Part shown: positions 1-8,762 of the stretch, piece by piece | How positions within the stretch are numbered: the stretch's first letter is position 1 | Layout of the letters: each line of letters begins with the position of its first letter | From: RHKX01 sp035759925 | GTDB taxonomy: Bacteria; Actinomycetota; Thermoleophilia; Solirubrobacterales; 70-9 | Assembly: GCA_035759925.1 (NCBI GenBank) | Contig: DASTTY010000016.1 | Coordinates: forward strand, 11,048-75,047 | DNA length: 64,000 nt | Direction: 5' to 3' | Program-made: the position numbers and the translations under genes | Notes under the pieces: model-generated | Seen by the model: only the letters and a program-made list of their open reading frames with translations | The model's database searches: none | Told to the model about the DNA's origin: nothing

Positions 1-804
1 CACGCGGGAGAGCGTCGCCATGACGCGGGCGTCGCGACCGATCAGGTAACGGGCCCGAGGCCGCGAGACGACCAGCGCCTTCTCGATCACCGCCGCGGCA
101 TGGTCGGCAGGGATGCCGCGTTCGCCGGTCTCTCGGGCCGCCCGCCGCAGTCCCTTGATCGCCTTCCCGTAGAGCGTCTGCGCCTCAGCAGGCATCCGCT
201 CCTCGGTCCGGTCGAACTGCTCGAGGCCGGAGCTCCAGATCTCGGTCGAGATGCTGCCGGGCTCGATCGCGATCGTCTCGATTCCCCACGGCCGCAGCTC
301 GACCCGCAGGCAATCGCTGATCGCCTCGAGCGCGTACTTCGATGCGTTGTACGGGCCGAAGAACGGCGTTGCGACGATGCCACCGATCGAGGTGATGTTG
401 ACGATCCGGCCACGGGCGCGGCGGAGCGCCGGGATCAGGGCCTGGGTGATGGCGACGTGGCCGGTCACGTTGACCTCGAGCTGGTTGCGGAGCTCGTCGA
501 GCGGAACGAACTCGAGCGGCCCCGTGTAGGCGACTCCGGCGTTGTTGACGAGCGCGCCGAGCCCGGCCGCCGACTCCGCTTCGACGCGCTCGGCCGCGGC
601 TGCGATCGAGCCGGGGTCGGTGACGTCGATGATCAGCGGCGTCAGCCGCTCCGACCCGGCTGCGGCGAGCGAATCCGCGTCCTCCTGCCTGCGCACGCCC
701 GCGTAGACGCTCCAGCCGGAGGCGTCGAGGCGGAGCGCGGTCGCCCGGCCGATCCCGGTCGAGCAGCCGGTGATCAGCGCGACGCGAACTTCGGTGCCGG
801 TCAT
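1..804 (-). CDS. SDR-family oxidoreductase (3' end outside window)
   Basis: NAD(P)-dependent short-chain dehydrogenase/reductase, 268 codons visible; probably only the last few residues lie beyond the window edge. The cofactor loop GCSTGIGR is at residues 13-20, followed by LVNNAGV and the catalytic YNASK motif with an upstream NITS serine. The ATG overlaps the bioA stop as ATGA, so it is translated with the biotin operon. The substrate cannot be read from the sequence. It does not resemble BioC, BioH or the other known pimeloyl-forming enzymes, so its link to biotin may be only co-transcription. Family assignment is firm; role is unknown. Confidence 0.85.
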   Translation of the reverse strand, partial: MTGTEVRVALITGCSTGIGRATALRLDASGWSVYAGVRRQEDADSLAAAGSERLTPLIIDVTDPGSIAAAAERVEAESAAGLGALVNNAGVAYTGPLEFVPLDELRNQLEVNVTGHVAITQALIPALRRARGRIVNITSIGGIVATPFFGPYNASKYALEAISDCLRVELRPWGIETIAIEPGSISTEIWSSGLEQFDRTEERMPAEAQTLYGKAIKGLRRAARETGERGIPADHAAAVIEKALVVSRPRARYLIGRDARVMATLSRV

Positions 805-2159
805 GCGGCGGCGCGGCGGTCGCCTGCCGCACCCCGCTCACGGCGGACCGCGAGCCGATCCGGCGCGCCGGCGGGGTAGGCGCCGGCGACCGCCTCGCGG
901 ATCGCTGCGGCGGTGATCGCGACGAGCCGGCCGAGGTCGCGCTTGGTGATCGCGAGCGGCGGGACGAGGACGATCGTGTCGCCGAGCGGCCGGACGATCG
1001 CACCACGTCGGCGCGCCTCGACCGTCACCCGGTGGCCGACCCTGAGGGCCGGGTCGTGGTCGCCGAGGTCGATGCCGACCATGAAACCGCGGCCGCGCAC
1101 CTCGACGACCTCGTCCATCGCCGCGACACCGGCGAGGAGCTCGTGGAGCCGGGCGATCTTCGGCTGCAGGCGCTCGAGCGTGTGCTCGCGCTCGAACACG
1201 TCGAGGCTCGCGATCGCCGCCGCGCAGGCGAGCGGGTTGCCGGTGAACGTGTGGCCGTGGAAGAAGGTCCGGAGCTCCTCGTGCTCGCCGAGGAACCCCT
1301 CGTAGACGCGGTCGGTGGTCAGCGTCGCCGCCAGCGGCATGTAGCCGTTGGTCAGACCCTTGCCGAGGCAGAGGAAGTCAGGTGCGACCTGCTCTTGCTC
1401 GCAGGCGAACATCGTCCCGGTCCGCCCGAACCCGGTCGCGACCTCGTCGCAGATCAGCAGCACGTCGTGCTCGTTGCAGAGCTCGCGAACGCGGTGCAGG
1501 TAGCCGGGTGGCTGGACGAGGATCCCGCCGGCGCCCTGGACGAGCGGCTCGATGATCACGGCGGCGATCTCCTCGCCGTGGCGGTCGAGCAGCCGGCCGA
1601 GCGCGGCCGCGTCGCCGGCCGGCACCGTCCGCTTGTTGAACAGGAGCGGCTCGTAGGCGCCGTGGAAGAGGTCGATGCCGCCGACCGATACGGCTCCGAT
1701 CGTGTCGCCGTGGTAGCCGTCGGCGAGACCGACGAAGCAGGTCCTCCGCGCGTGCTGGCCGCCCCGCTGCCGCCAGTACTGGAACGCCATCTTCAGCGCG
1801 ATCTCGGTCGCCGTCGAGCCGGCGTCGGAGTAGAAGGCCCGGGTGAGTCCGGCCGGCGCGATCGCGGACAGCCGCGCGGCGAGCTCGGCCGCCGGGGCGT
1901 GCGTCAGCCCGAGCATCGTCGAGTGGGCGACGCGGTCGAGCTGATCGCGGATCGCGCCGTCGATCGTCGGATGGCGATGGCCGTGGACGTTGCACCACAG
2001 CGACGAGGTCCCGTCGATATAGCGGGTCCCGTCGGTCGCGATCAGATCGGTGCCCTCGCCGCGCTCGATGACGAGCGGCTGCTCCGCCTCCCAGCCGCGC
2101 TGCTGGGTGAACGGATGCCACAGATGCCGGTGGTCGAGCTCCGTGATCCGTCCGTCCAT
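801..2159 (-). CDS. bioA: Adenosylmethionine-8-amino-7-oxononanoate aminotransferase (BioA)
   Basis: Class III PLP aminotransferase of 452 aa that converts KAPA to DAPA using SAM as amino donor, the third of the four late biotin steps. LWHPFTQ near the N-terminus is the BioA signature. LLICDEVATGFGR carries the PLP-ring aspartate (D238), and LGKGLTNGY carries the Schiff-base lysine (K267). A TTG three codons upstream (2168) is an alternative start; the ATG at 2159 fits the family N-terminus. It is downstream of bioD with a 91-bp gap and upstream of the SDR gene, with a 4-bp overlap. Confidence 0.96.
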   Translation of the reverse strand: MDGRITELDHRHLWHPFTQQRGWEAEQPLVIERGEGTDLIATDGTRYIDGTSSLWCNVHGHRHPTIDGAIRDQLDRVAHSTMLGLTHAPAAELAARLSAIAPAGLTRAFYSDAGSTATEIALKMAFQYWRQRGGQHARRTCFVGLADGYHGDTIGAVSVGGIDLFHGAYEPLLFNKRTVPAGDAAALGRLLDRHGEEIAAVIIEPLVQGAGGILVQPPGYLHRVRELCNEHDVLLICDEVATGFGRTGTMFACEQEQVAPDFLCLGKGLTNGYMPLAATLTTDRVYEGFLGEHEELRTFFHGHTFTGNPLACAAAIASLDVFEREHTLERLQPKIARLHELLAGVAAMDEVVEVRGRGFMVGIDLGDHDPALRVGHRVTVEARRRGAIVRPLGDTIVLVPPLAITKRDLGRLVAITAAAIREAVAGAYPAGAPDRLAVRRERGAAGDRRAAA

Positions 2160-2250
2160 CCCGCGCAAAGCTACGTCGGCACCCGGTCGGAAGGCAGGGG
2201 TCCGGAAGGGCGCAAATTGGTGGCTGGACGATCGGCTCCGGAGGCGCGGG

Positions 2251-2907
2251 TCAGAGCAGGCCGAGGCGGGGCCAGCCCTCCGGCTCGGCGAGATCGATCC
2301 GCTCGAGGGTCAGGACCTCGACCCCGGTCAGCTCCGCGATCGTCTCGCGGTTCGACTGCTCGAGGCGGCCGGCCCCGCCCGGCCAGGGAGTGAGCACGAC
2401 CGCACGGACCTCGAGCTCGGCCGTCCAGGCCGCTTCGATCGTCAGCAGCGTGTGGTTGATCGTCCCGAGCCCCGGCGCCGCGGCGATGACGAGCGGATGG
2501 CCGAGCGCGACGGCGAGGTTGCGGACGAGGTAGTCGGGGCGGAGCGGGACCATCAATCCGCCGACGCCCTCGCAGACGATCACGTCGGCGCCGTCTGCGG
2601 CTGCCTCCGCCGCCCGCTCGACGCGGTCGGTGTCGATCTCCTCGCCGGCCAGCTCGGCCGCGAGGTGCGGAGAGAGCGGCGGCCCGTAGCGGTAGGGGGC
2701 GATCTCGTCCTCCGTCTGGCCGCTTTCCGACGCGCGGGCGAGCAGGGCGTGGTCGGGCTCGCCGCCGTCGTCGAGGCCGGAGACCGCCGGCTTGAAGACG
2801 GCGCAGTCGAGCCCCGCCGCCGCCGCCTCGGCGGCGATGACCGCGGCGACTACGGTCTTGCCGACCTCGGTCCCGGTGCCGGTGACGAACAGGCCGGCGG
2901 GCTCCAC
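2251..2907 (-). CDS. bioD: Dethiobiotin synthetase (BioD)
   Basis: ATP-dependent carboxylation and ring closure of DAPA to dethiobiotin in the cytoplasm. The 218-aa protein begins GLFVTGTGTEVGKT, in which the P-loop spans residues 10-18 (K17). CEGVGGLMVPL is the second family signature and KPAVSG the substrate-side lysine region. It starts with GTG, 9 bp after the bioF stop. Size is normal for BioD (about 220 aa) and no key residue is missing. Confidence 0.95.
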   Translation of the reverse strand: MEPAGLFVTGTGTEVGKTVVAAVIAAEAAAAGLDCAVFKPAVSGLDDGGEPDHALLARASESGQTEDEIAPYRYGPPLSPHLAAELAGEEIDTDRVERAAEAAADGADVIVCEGVGGLMVPLRPDYLVRNLAVALGHPLVIAAAPGLGTINHTLLTIEAAWTAELEVRAVVLTPWPGGAGRLEQSNRETIAELTGVEVLTLERIDLAEPEGWPRLGLL

Positions 2908-2916
2908 GGAGGTGCC

Positions 2917-4242
2917 TCAGCCGGCCCGGGCTGTCGGCGCCCCGGCCCCGGCCTCGGCGGCGTCGTCCGCGGCGACCGCCTCGACGCGCCAGCCGTGCCG
3001 CTCGGCGCTGACCTCCCCGGGTTCCGGGTCCGGCAGATCGATCGACCAGTCGCCCGCCGCGGAGACGGCCCGGAAGGCAGCGGCGATCGTCGCGGCGGCG
3101 GCGGCGAGCTCGTCGGGCTCGTGGTCGGCGAGGACGCTGAGCCGCAGCCGCGAGGTCCCGTCGGGAACGGTCGGCGGCCGGATCGCCTGCGCGTAGACGC
3201 CGGCGTCGAGGGCGCGCCGGCAGATCGCGACGGCGCGGTCGGGGTCGCCGACCGCGACGGGCATGATCTGCGCTCCGGCGCCGCCGGGGTCGAGTCCGTT
3301 GGCGGCGAGGGCGGCGCGGAGGGTAGAGGCGTTGCTCCGGAGCCGCCCGATCCGGGCCGGATCGGATTCGACGATCGCGAGCGCGGCCGTGGCCGCCGCG
3401 ACCACCCCCGGCGGCAGCGCCGTCGAGAAGATCAGCGGCCTGGCCGTGTTGACGAGCAGGTCGCGGACCTCGCGGCTCACGCAGGCGTAGGCGCCGTAGC
3501 TGCCGAGCGCCTTGCCGAGGGTCCCGATCAGGACGTCGACCTCGCCGGCGAGCCCGGCCTCGGCGACGGAGCCGCGGCCGCCCGGGCCGAGGGCTCCGAC
3601 GGCGTGGGCGTCATCGACCATCAGCATCGCGCCGTGGCGGCTGGCGAGCTCGCGCAGCCAGCCGAGCTGGGCGACGTCGCCGTCCATCGAGAACAGGCCG
3701 TCGGTGACGATCAGGCCGCAGTGGCCGGGGAGCCGGCCGAGGCCCCAGGCGAGGTGCTCGAGGTCGCGGTGGCGATAGACGAACGTCTCGGCGCCGGCGA
3801 GCCGGCAGCCGTCGATGATGCTCGCGTGGTTGAGCTCGTCCGAGAAGACGACATCGCCACGGCGGGCGAGGGCGGCGATGATGCCGGTGTTGGCCAGGTA
3901 GCCGGAGCCGAACAGGAGCGCGGTCTCGGTTCCATGGAAGCCGGCGAGGCGCTGCTCGAGCTCGTCGTGCGGCGTCATGTTCCCGGAGATCAGCCGCGAC
4001 GCGCCGGCCCCGGCGCCCCACCGCTCGGTCGCGGCGGCCGCTGCTGCGACCACGTCCGGGTGCGACGCGAGGTTGAGGTAGTCGTTCGAGCAGAGCAGGA
4101 GGACGTCATCGCCGTCGAGGCACACCCGCGGCCCCTGCGCCGACTCGACGGTCCGCATCCGCCGGAACAGCCCGTCCTCCTTGATGGCCATGAGCCGGTC
4201 GGAAATCGTGGGGCGCGGGACGGCGTCGGGCGCTGCCGTCAT
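2917..4242 (-). CDS. bioF: 8-amino-7-oxononanoate synthase (BioF)
   Basis: PLP alpha-oxoamine synthase condensing pimeloyl-CoA/ACP with alanine to KAPA. With the ATG at 4242 it is 441 aa. SNDYLNL lies at 52-58, the VDDAHA aspartate near 210 and the PLP lysine in TLGKALG at K244. An in-frame GTG at 4329 overlaps the bioB stop as GTGA and would add 29 low-complexity residues. That coupling makes the longer form possible, but homology only begins around residue 14 of the shorter form. The C-terminal tail (Ala/Glu-rich, about 40 aa) is longer than usual. Confidence 0.93.
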   Translation of the reverse strand: MTAAPDAVPRPTISDRLMAIKEDGLFRRMRTVESAQGPRVCLDGDDVLLLCSNDYLNLASHPDVVAAAAAATERWGAGAGASRLISGNMTPHDELEQRLAGFHGTETALLFGSGYLANTGIIAALARRGDVVFSDELNHASIIDGCRLAGAETFVYRHRDLEHLAWGLGRLPGHCGLIVTDGLFSMDGDVAQLGWLRELASRHGAMLMVDDAHAVGALGPGGRGSVAEAGLAGEVDVLIGTLGKALGSYGAYACVSREVRDLLVNTARPLIFSTALPPGVVAAATAALAIVESDPARIGRLRSNASTLRAALAANGLDPGGAGAQIMPVAVGDPDRAVAICRRALDAGVYAQAIRPPTVPDGTSRLRLSVLADHEPDELAAAAATIAAAFRAVSAAGDWSIDLPDPEPGEVSAERHGWRVEAVAADDAAEAGAGAPTARAG

Positions 4243-4325
4243 CGGAGCCCGCCGCTTCGCGGCGGGTCGGGTGGAGGCTCCGCTGCCGGCAGCGCCCGAC
4301 GCCTGATCGCGGTCCGTCGTCCGGC

Positions 4326-5465
4326 TCACGCCGCTTCCCCTCGGTCGGGAGCGGGGTAGGCCGGTGGCTTGTGCTTCTTGGCGATCACGCGGAGCTGGGT
4401 CGACGGGTCCCAGAGGTCGGCCTCGTCCCGGGTGTCGATCAGGTCGTCTACCGGGGTGCGGGGGCTCTCGCCGTCGAGCCAGCCGCTGCGGTTGTCGGGC
4501 CGCGGGTTCGAGCCGTTGTCGGGCTGGCGGGCGACATTGAGGCCGAGGTCGGTGAACATCTCCCGGTCCTCGGCCGGCTCGGCGCCGAGCGTGGTCAGGA
4601 AGTTGCCCATCATCACTCCGTTGAGGCCGGCCTTGACTGCGAGCGGCTGCAGCTCGTGCAGGTTCTCGACCCGGCCGCCGCAGAGCCGGAAGAGGGCGTC
4701 GGGGAGGATCAGGCGGAAGATCGCGATCCACTTGACGACCTCCCAGGGATCCATCAACGGCCGGTCGCCGAACTTCGTCCCGGTCCGCGGGTTGAGCAGG
4801 TTGATCGGGACCGAGGTCGGGTCGATCGTGGCGAGCTCGAACGCCATCTCGACCCGCTGCCGGGGCGACTCGCCGAGGTTGAGGATGCCGCCGACGCAGG
4901 TCTCCATGCCGGCCTCACGGACGGCGTCGATCGTCCGGATCCGGCCCTCGTAGCGGACCGTCGTCGTCACCTCGTCGTAGTAGGAGCGCGCGGTCTCGAC
5001 GTTGTGGTGGACGCGCTGGATCCCTGCCTCTGCCAGCAGCTTCGCCCGGTCGGCGGAGATGTGGCCGACCGACGCGCAGCGCTTCAGGTTCGTCTTCTCG
5101 GCGACCAGGCGGGCGCCCTCGAGGATCTTCCCGAAGTCGCGCTTCGACAGCCCCTGGCCCTGCGTGACCATGCAGAAGCGGTGCGCACCGGCCGCCTCGG
5201 CGGCGCGCGCGTGCTCGAGGATCTGCTCCGGCTCCATCATCGCGTGCATCGGCGTGTCCGCCTCGGCGTAGCGGGACTGGGCGCAGAACCCGCAGTCCTC
5301 CGCGCATCCCCCCGACTTCGCGTTGACCAGCGAGCACATGTCGGTCGAGTCGCCGAAGTTCCCGGTCCGGACCTCCCAGGCGCGCTCGACGAGCGCGGAG
5401 ATCTCGTCGTGATCGGTCAGCTCCCCGAGCGCCAACGCCTCTTCGAAACTGATCAACGGTGCCAA
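4326..5465 (-). CDS. bioB: Biotin synthase (BioB)
   Basis: Radical-SAM enzyme inserting sulfur into dethiobiotin. The 4Fe-4S motif CAEDCGFC provides C54, C58 and C61; the NAKSGGC lead-in and the YYDEVTTT and NLLNPRTGT stretches are typical. At 379 aa it is slightly longer than the E. coli enzyme because of a C-terminal extension. It starts at a TTG preceded by a strong AGGAGGG ribosome-binding site 3 nt away, which decides the start. It is the first gene of the biotin operon, with a TAGCAT -10-like box upstream at 5523-5528. No BirA- or BioQ-type operator was recognised. Confidence 0.96.
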   Translation of the reverse strand: MAPLISFEEALALGELTDHDEISALVERAWEVRTGNFGDSTDMCSLVNAKSGGCAEDCGFCAQSRYAEADTPMHAMMEPEQILEHARAAEAAGAHRFCMVTQGQGLSKRDFGKILEGARLVAEKTNLKRCASVGHISADRAKLLAEAGIQRVHHNVETARSYYDEVTTTVRYEGRIRTIDAVREAGMETCVGGILNLGESPRQRVEMAFELATIDPTSVPINLLNPRTGTKFGDRPLMDPWEVVKWIAIFRLILPDALFRLCGGRVENLHELQPLAVKAGLNGVMMGNFLTTLGAEPAEDREMFTDLGLNVARQPDNGSNPRPDNRSGWLDGESPRTPVDDLIDTRDEADLWDPSTQLRVIAKKHKPPAYPAPDRGEAA

Positions 5466-5522
5466 GGACCCTCCTGCTTGCCTGGCGGGGCCCCGCGACC
5501 CCGCTGCTGACGGTGGGGGCCG

Positions 5523-5528
5523 ATGCTA
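5523..5528 (-). promoter_or_regulatory. Candidate -10 box of the biotin operon
   Basis: TAGCAT on the minus strand, 57 nt before the bioB TTG. It matches the TANNNT box seen before many genes in this window. The leader in between contains the AGGAGGG Shine-Dalgarno at the bioB start. Assigned by pattern only. Confidence 0.4.
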
Positions 5529-5590
5529 GGTACGGCGGCGGACGGCTCCCGCCGGCCGCAGCGGCGGACGCGAACGGCCGCGTTCCGGCC

Positions 5591-7093
5591 TCAGCCGGCG
5601 GCGTCGCGCCAGCGCTTCCCGAGCGCCCGCCGGGCACGGTCGGGATCGCGGAAGACGCGCTCGGCGGTCGCCGGGCGGACCTCGTAGCCGAGCTGCTCGG
5701 CCAGCCCCCCGAGCGCCTCCAGGCCGGGCCCCTCGGCGGCCCGCTCGGCGCTCTCCTCGGCCTCGGTCCGGGCGAGGCCCTGCGCGGAGCAGGTCAGCGC
5801 CGCCGGTGGCGCCGGGCGCGGCAGGTCCGGCACCTCGCGATCGGGATGCTCGAAGTCGAAGGCGCGGCCGATCTGCGACGCGTAGCGGTGCCGCGTGTTG
5901 AGGTGGCCGAGCCCGAACCGGTAGGAGATCAGCTTCAGGATCGACTCGTGGGTCACAGTCATGTGGCTGACGCCGCCGCGCCGGGTGAACGGCGAGATCA
6001 CCGCGTTCGGGATCCGGAAGCCGGTGATCCCGAAGTCCTCGTCGAGATCGCTGGAGGCGCGGTCGTCGGGGACGCGGACGGGGGAGACGTGGTCGAAGAA
6101 GCCGCCCCATTCGTCGTAGTTGATGAACATCGCCCCGCGCCGGTACTGCGGCGACTCCATGAACGCGTGCGCCACCTCGGCCATGTAGGACTGGCCGATC
6201 CGGATGTCCCCGTGCGGGTGCTCGTCGCCGCTGAGGCCATCGCCGCCGCCACCGTCGAGGAAGGGTGGGTCCACGTAGGCGATCTGCGGCAGCTCGCCGG
6301 CCGCCGCATCGTCGTAGAACTGCTCGATCGGGCGGGTCCAGCCGATCCCGCGGCTGCCGTACAGCGCCGGGACCGGCAGGTCGACGACGTAATAGGCGGC
6401 GCTGACGCCGCGCGCGGCGGCCCGGTCGAAGATCGTCTCCCACTGATTCCCGCCGGCGACCAGCATGTTCTTCTTCTGGCCGCCCGACTGCGCCGAGAGC
6501 ATGTAGTGGCGGTTCGGGTAGGTCGAGGCGAGGATCGACGAGAAGTAGCGGTCGAAGGTCATGTACTTGCGGGCGGCCGGGGCGATGAAGCCGAGGTCCT
6601 TGTTCCGGTAGTAGCCGAGCGCGTAGGTGTCGCTCGCCTCGTAGAAGCCGTCGAGGCGGCCGTTGCCGTACTGCAGGCGGCCGCCGTCCCAGCTGTGGTC
6701 GGGGTCCTCGAAGCCGCAGCCCTGGAAGTCGGGCGGCAGGTAGTGGGTCTTGTGCGAGCCGCCGCTCGCGTCGGGATAGCTGAGCCCGCGGTTGCGGCCG
6801 TCGGCGCCCGGGAACGAGCCGAAGTAGTGGTCGAAGGAGCGGTTCTCCATCATCAGCACGACGACCGTGTCGAGCGGCATGTTGCGCGCGCTCGGGAACC
6901 GGCGGCTGCGGACCTGCCGCTTCGCCGCCAGCGACATCAACGTGTCCGGCGGCAGGATGCTCGCCAGGCCGGCGACGCCGGCGACCGCCGCGGTCCGGGC
7001 AAGGAAGTCGCGGCGGCGCCAGAACTCCTCCGGTGCCTCAGCCTCGTCGCGCTCCTCGGCCTCGTTGCGCGGTCCCGGCTCGTCGCGGCTCAT
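5591..7093 (-). CDS. TAT-exported phosphoesterase family protein (acid phosphatase / phospholipase C type)
   Basis: 500-aa protein of the phosphoesterase family that includes phospholipases C and acid phosphatases (Pfam Phosphoesterase). An N-terminal twin-arginine signal (RRRDFLA, residues 26-32, then a hydrophobic stretch) indicates export through the Tat pathway. MMENRSFDHYFGSF at 81-94 is the metal/nucleophile signature, and DEWGGFFDHV and GFRIPN follow later. Substrate (phospholipid or phosphomonoester) is not predictable. The start is the ATG at 7093, overlapping the preceding gene's stop by 4 bp (ATGA), so the two genes are coupled. Confidence 0.88.
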   Translation of the reverse strand: MSRDEPGPRNEAEERDEAEAPEEFWRRRDFLARTAAVAGVAGLASILPPDTLMSLAAKRQVRSRRFPSARNMPLDTVVVLMMENRSFDHYFGSFPGADGRNRGLSYPDASGGSHKTHYLPPDFQGCGFEDPDHSWDGGRLQYGNGRLDGFYEASDTYALGYYRNKDLGFIAPAARKYMTFDRYFSSILASTYPNRHYMLSAQSGGQKKNMLVAGGNQWETIFDRAAARGVSAAYYVVDLPVPALYGSRGIGWTRPIEQFYDDAAAGELPQIAYVDPPFLDGGGGDGLSGDEHPHGDIRIGQSYMAEVAHAFMESPQYRRGAMFINYDEWGGFFDHVSPVRVPDDRASSDLDEDFGITGFRIPNAVISPFTRRGGVSHMTVTHESILKLISYRFGLGHLNTRHRYASQIGRAFDFEHPDREVPDLPRPAPPAALTCSAQGLARTEAEESAERAAEGPGLEALGGLAEQLGYEVRPATAERVFRDPDRARRALGKRWRDAAG

Positions 7094-7626
7094 CTCGCCT
7101 CCTTCGTCGCGATCGTCCCGTCGGGAGTGACCACCCGCTCGCAGTCGTAGACGCCGTCTTCGACCCGGTCGACGTAGGCGACGTCGTCGCCGTGGCCGCA
7201 GTTGATCGCATCGGGACGGCCGTCGCGTGCCCGGATCACCTCGTCGCCACCACCCCGGAGTTGCGCCCCGTCGGGGGTCATGTTGAACCGGTCGCGGCCG
7301 GGGCCGCCGACGAGATTCCCGCCATCGGGCCCGCCGTGCAGGAAGTCCGCGCCGTGGCCGCCCCGGATCGTGTCGAAGCCGCGGCCACCGGAGAGCCGGT
7401 CGCCACGGGCGCGACCGACGAGCTTGTCCTCGCCGCCGCGCCCCCGGATCGTGTCCGGCCGGCGCGTCCCGACGAGTTGATCGGCCTTCTCGGTGCCGAT
7501 GATCAGCCGCGCCTGGACGGCGGTCGCGGCATTGGAGGCGTGGCCGGCGACGGCGATCGCTGCGGCGGCGGCGAGGAGGACCACTGCGACCCCGCCCGCT
7601 CGTCGTGACCAAGCTCCCCTCATCAC
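7090..7626 (-). CDS. Secreted protein with RTX-like calcium-binding repeats
   Basis: 178-aa protein with an N-terminal hydrophobic signal (about residues 12-33, ending ASNA/A). It then carries degenerate glycine-aspartate nonapeptide repeats (GGxGxDxI/L type, e.g. GGRGFDTIRGGHGADFL) over residues 45-160, the hallmark of calcium-binding parallel beta-rolls. Two cysteines near the C-terminus (NCGHGDD and YDCERV) may form a disulfide. It starts GTG-ATG, with a TAACGT box 8 nt upstream and no ribosome-binding site, suggesting a leaderless mRNA. It is co-transcribed with the TAT phosphoesterase, so both probably act outside the membrane. Confidence 0.8.
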   Translation of the reverse strand: MMRGAWSRRAGGVAVVLLAAAAAIAVAGHASNAATAVQARLIIGTEKADQLVGTRRPDTIRGRGGEDKLVGRARGDRLSGGRGFDTIRGGHGADFLHGGPDGGNLVGGPGRDRFNMTPDGAQLRGGGDEVIRARDGRPDAINCGHGDDVAYVDRVEDGVYDCERVVTPDGTIATKEAR

Positions 7627-7634
7627 CGCGAGAC

Positions 7635-7640
7635 ACGTTA
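7635..7640 (-). promoter_or_regulatory. TAACGT -10 box, leaderless start
   Basis: TAACGT on the minus strand ends 8 nt before the GTG at 7626, the spacing expected if transcription begins at the start codon. Confidence 0.45.
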
Positions 7641-7688
7641 TCCCCGATCCGTCCCGGCTGCGCCGGTGGGCCGCCGTCGGCGCGCGGT

Positions 7689-8654
7689 TCAGGGTGACTG
7701 CGGGGCGCCGCCGCCGTCGATCGGGTTGCGGGCGCCGGTCGTCCGCGTGCTCAGCTTGCAGTGGTTGAGCGCGCGCGCGTAGAAGCCGAGGTACTCGCGC
7801 CAGTTGCCGTTCCAGTAGTCGGAGTCGTGGCCGCCGGGGCCGTCGCGGACGACCGGATCGAGGCCGCTCTCACGGAGCGCGTCCTCGAATGCCTGATCGC
7901 CGGCGAGGAACGGGTCGTCGTTGCCGGCATCGATCCACAGGCGCGTCCCCCGGTAGGGGCTCGGCGAGAGCTTCGCCGCCGCGATGATGTCGTTGCGCTC
8001 GAAGTCGGCGGCATCGTCGAAGGCGCCGTCGGCGGTCTCGCCGGCGTTCTCCCAGATCGCCGGCGAGTGGCCGCCGATGGCGCAGAAGCGGTGCGGCGAG
8101 AGCCGGGCGATGTCGTAAGCGCCGAAGCCGCCCATCGAGATCCCGCCGATCGCGATCTTCCGGGGCGCGATGTCGAAGCGCCGGATCAGCCTCGGGATCA
8201 GCTCGCCGAGCACGTAGGCGGCCCACTGGCCGCTGTCGCGGTTGTGCCAGTAGGAGCTGGCGCCGCCATAGGGGAAGGCGACGACGGGTGCGCGATCGCG
8301 GAGGTCGGCGAGCGCCTCGAACATCGGGTCGACGAGGTAGCTGCGTTCGTCCTCGCCGCGGCCGTGGAGGAAGACCAGCAGTCCGCGCCCCTTGTCGGGG
8401 ATCCGCCGCGGGACGACGACCCGGACCGGCATCGTCCGGTCGAGCAGCGAGCTGTCGACCTCGATGCTCTTCACCTTGGCGCCGAACGTCTCCCTGCCGT
8501 TGTCGTCATCGAGCCAGAGGCTCTGGAGCGCGAAGGCCGCTGCGGCGACGAGCAGGGCGGCGACGATGCGGAGGGCGATTGCCCGGGCCGAGTGGGGCGA
8601 TTGGGGGATCGTCTCGCCGAGCTCCTCGGGGGGCGGCATGTCCTGGTCGCTCAC
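7689..8654 (-). CDS. Membrane-anchored alpha/beta-hydrolase esterase (esterase D / PHB-depolymerase-like)
   Basis: 321 aa from the GTG at 8654. One N-terminal transmembrane segment (about 23-47) is followed by an extracytoplasmic alpha/beta-hydrolase domain. Motifs are FLHGRGED (oxyanion region near 96), the nucleophile elbow GISMGG (S173), an acid in WIDAGNDD (D246 or D247) and the catalytic histidine in GPGGHDSDYW (H276). It resembles putative esterases of the esterase D family; the substrate is unknown. The start is supported by a TAGCGT box 7 nt upstream. It is divergent from the carboxylase operon, sharing a 106-bp control region. Confidence 0.82.
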   Translation of the reverse strand: MSDQDMPPPEELGETIPQSPHSARAIALRIVAALLVAAAAFALQSLWLDDDNGRETFGAKVKSIEVDSSLLDRTMPVRVVVPRRIPDKGRGLLVFLHGRGEDERSYLVDPMFEALADLRDRAPVVAFPYGGASSYWHNRDSGQWAAYVLGELIPRLIRRFDIAPRKIAIGGISMGGFGAYDIARLSPHRFCAIGGHSPAIWENAGETADGAFDDAADFERNDIIAAAKLSPSPYRGTRLWIDAGNDDPFLAGDQAFEDALRESGLDPVVRDGPGGHDSDYWNGNWREYLGFYARALNHCKLSTRTTGARNPIDGGGAPQSP

Positions 8655-8735
8655 GGAGGCGACGCTACCGAGCAGCCTGGTCGGCGGGGTCGGGCCGTTG
8701 CGTGCAGCGACCGGATCGGGCCGTGACGTCAGTAG

Positions 8736-8762
8736 AAAGTAGTAAGTTCTACTTCCTACTTT
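8736..8762. promoter_or_regulatory. Operator A: 25-bp inverted repeat before the acyl-CoA carboxylase operon
   Basis: Left arm AAGTAGTAAGT, spacer TCT, right arm ACTTCCTACTT; arms match at 10 of 11 positions and flanking A and T extend the dyad. The same element occurs at 33211-33237 and 37474-37500 before functionally related genes. It covers the likely -10 region (TAAGTT, 8743-8748) and reaches the TTG start at 8761, so an occupying protein should repress. See the findings for the alignment. Confidence 0.75.

Noticed and set aside
4243..4731. N-terminal extension of bioF back to 4731
   Set aside because: It lies inside bioB in another frame and is Arg/Pro-rich with no homology; only the GTG at 4329 remains a possible longer start.
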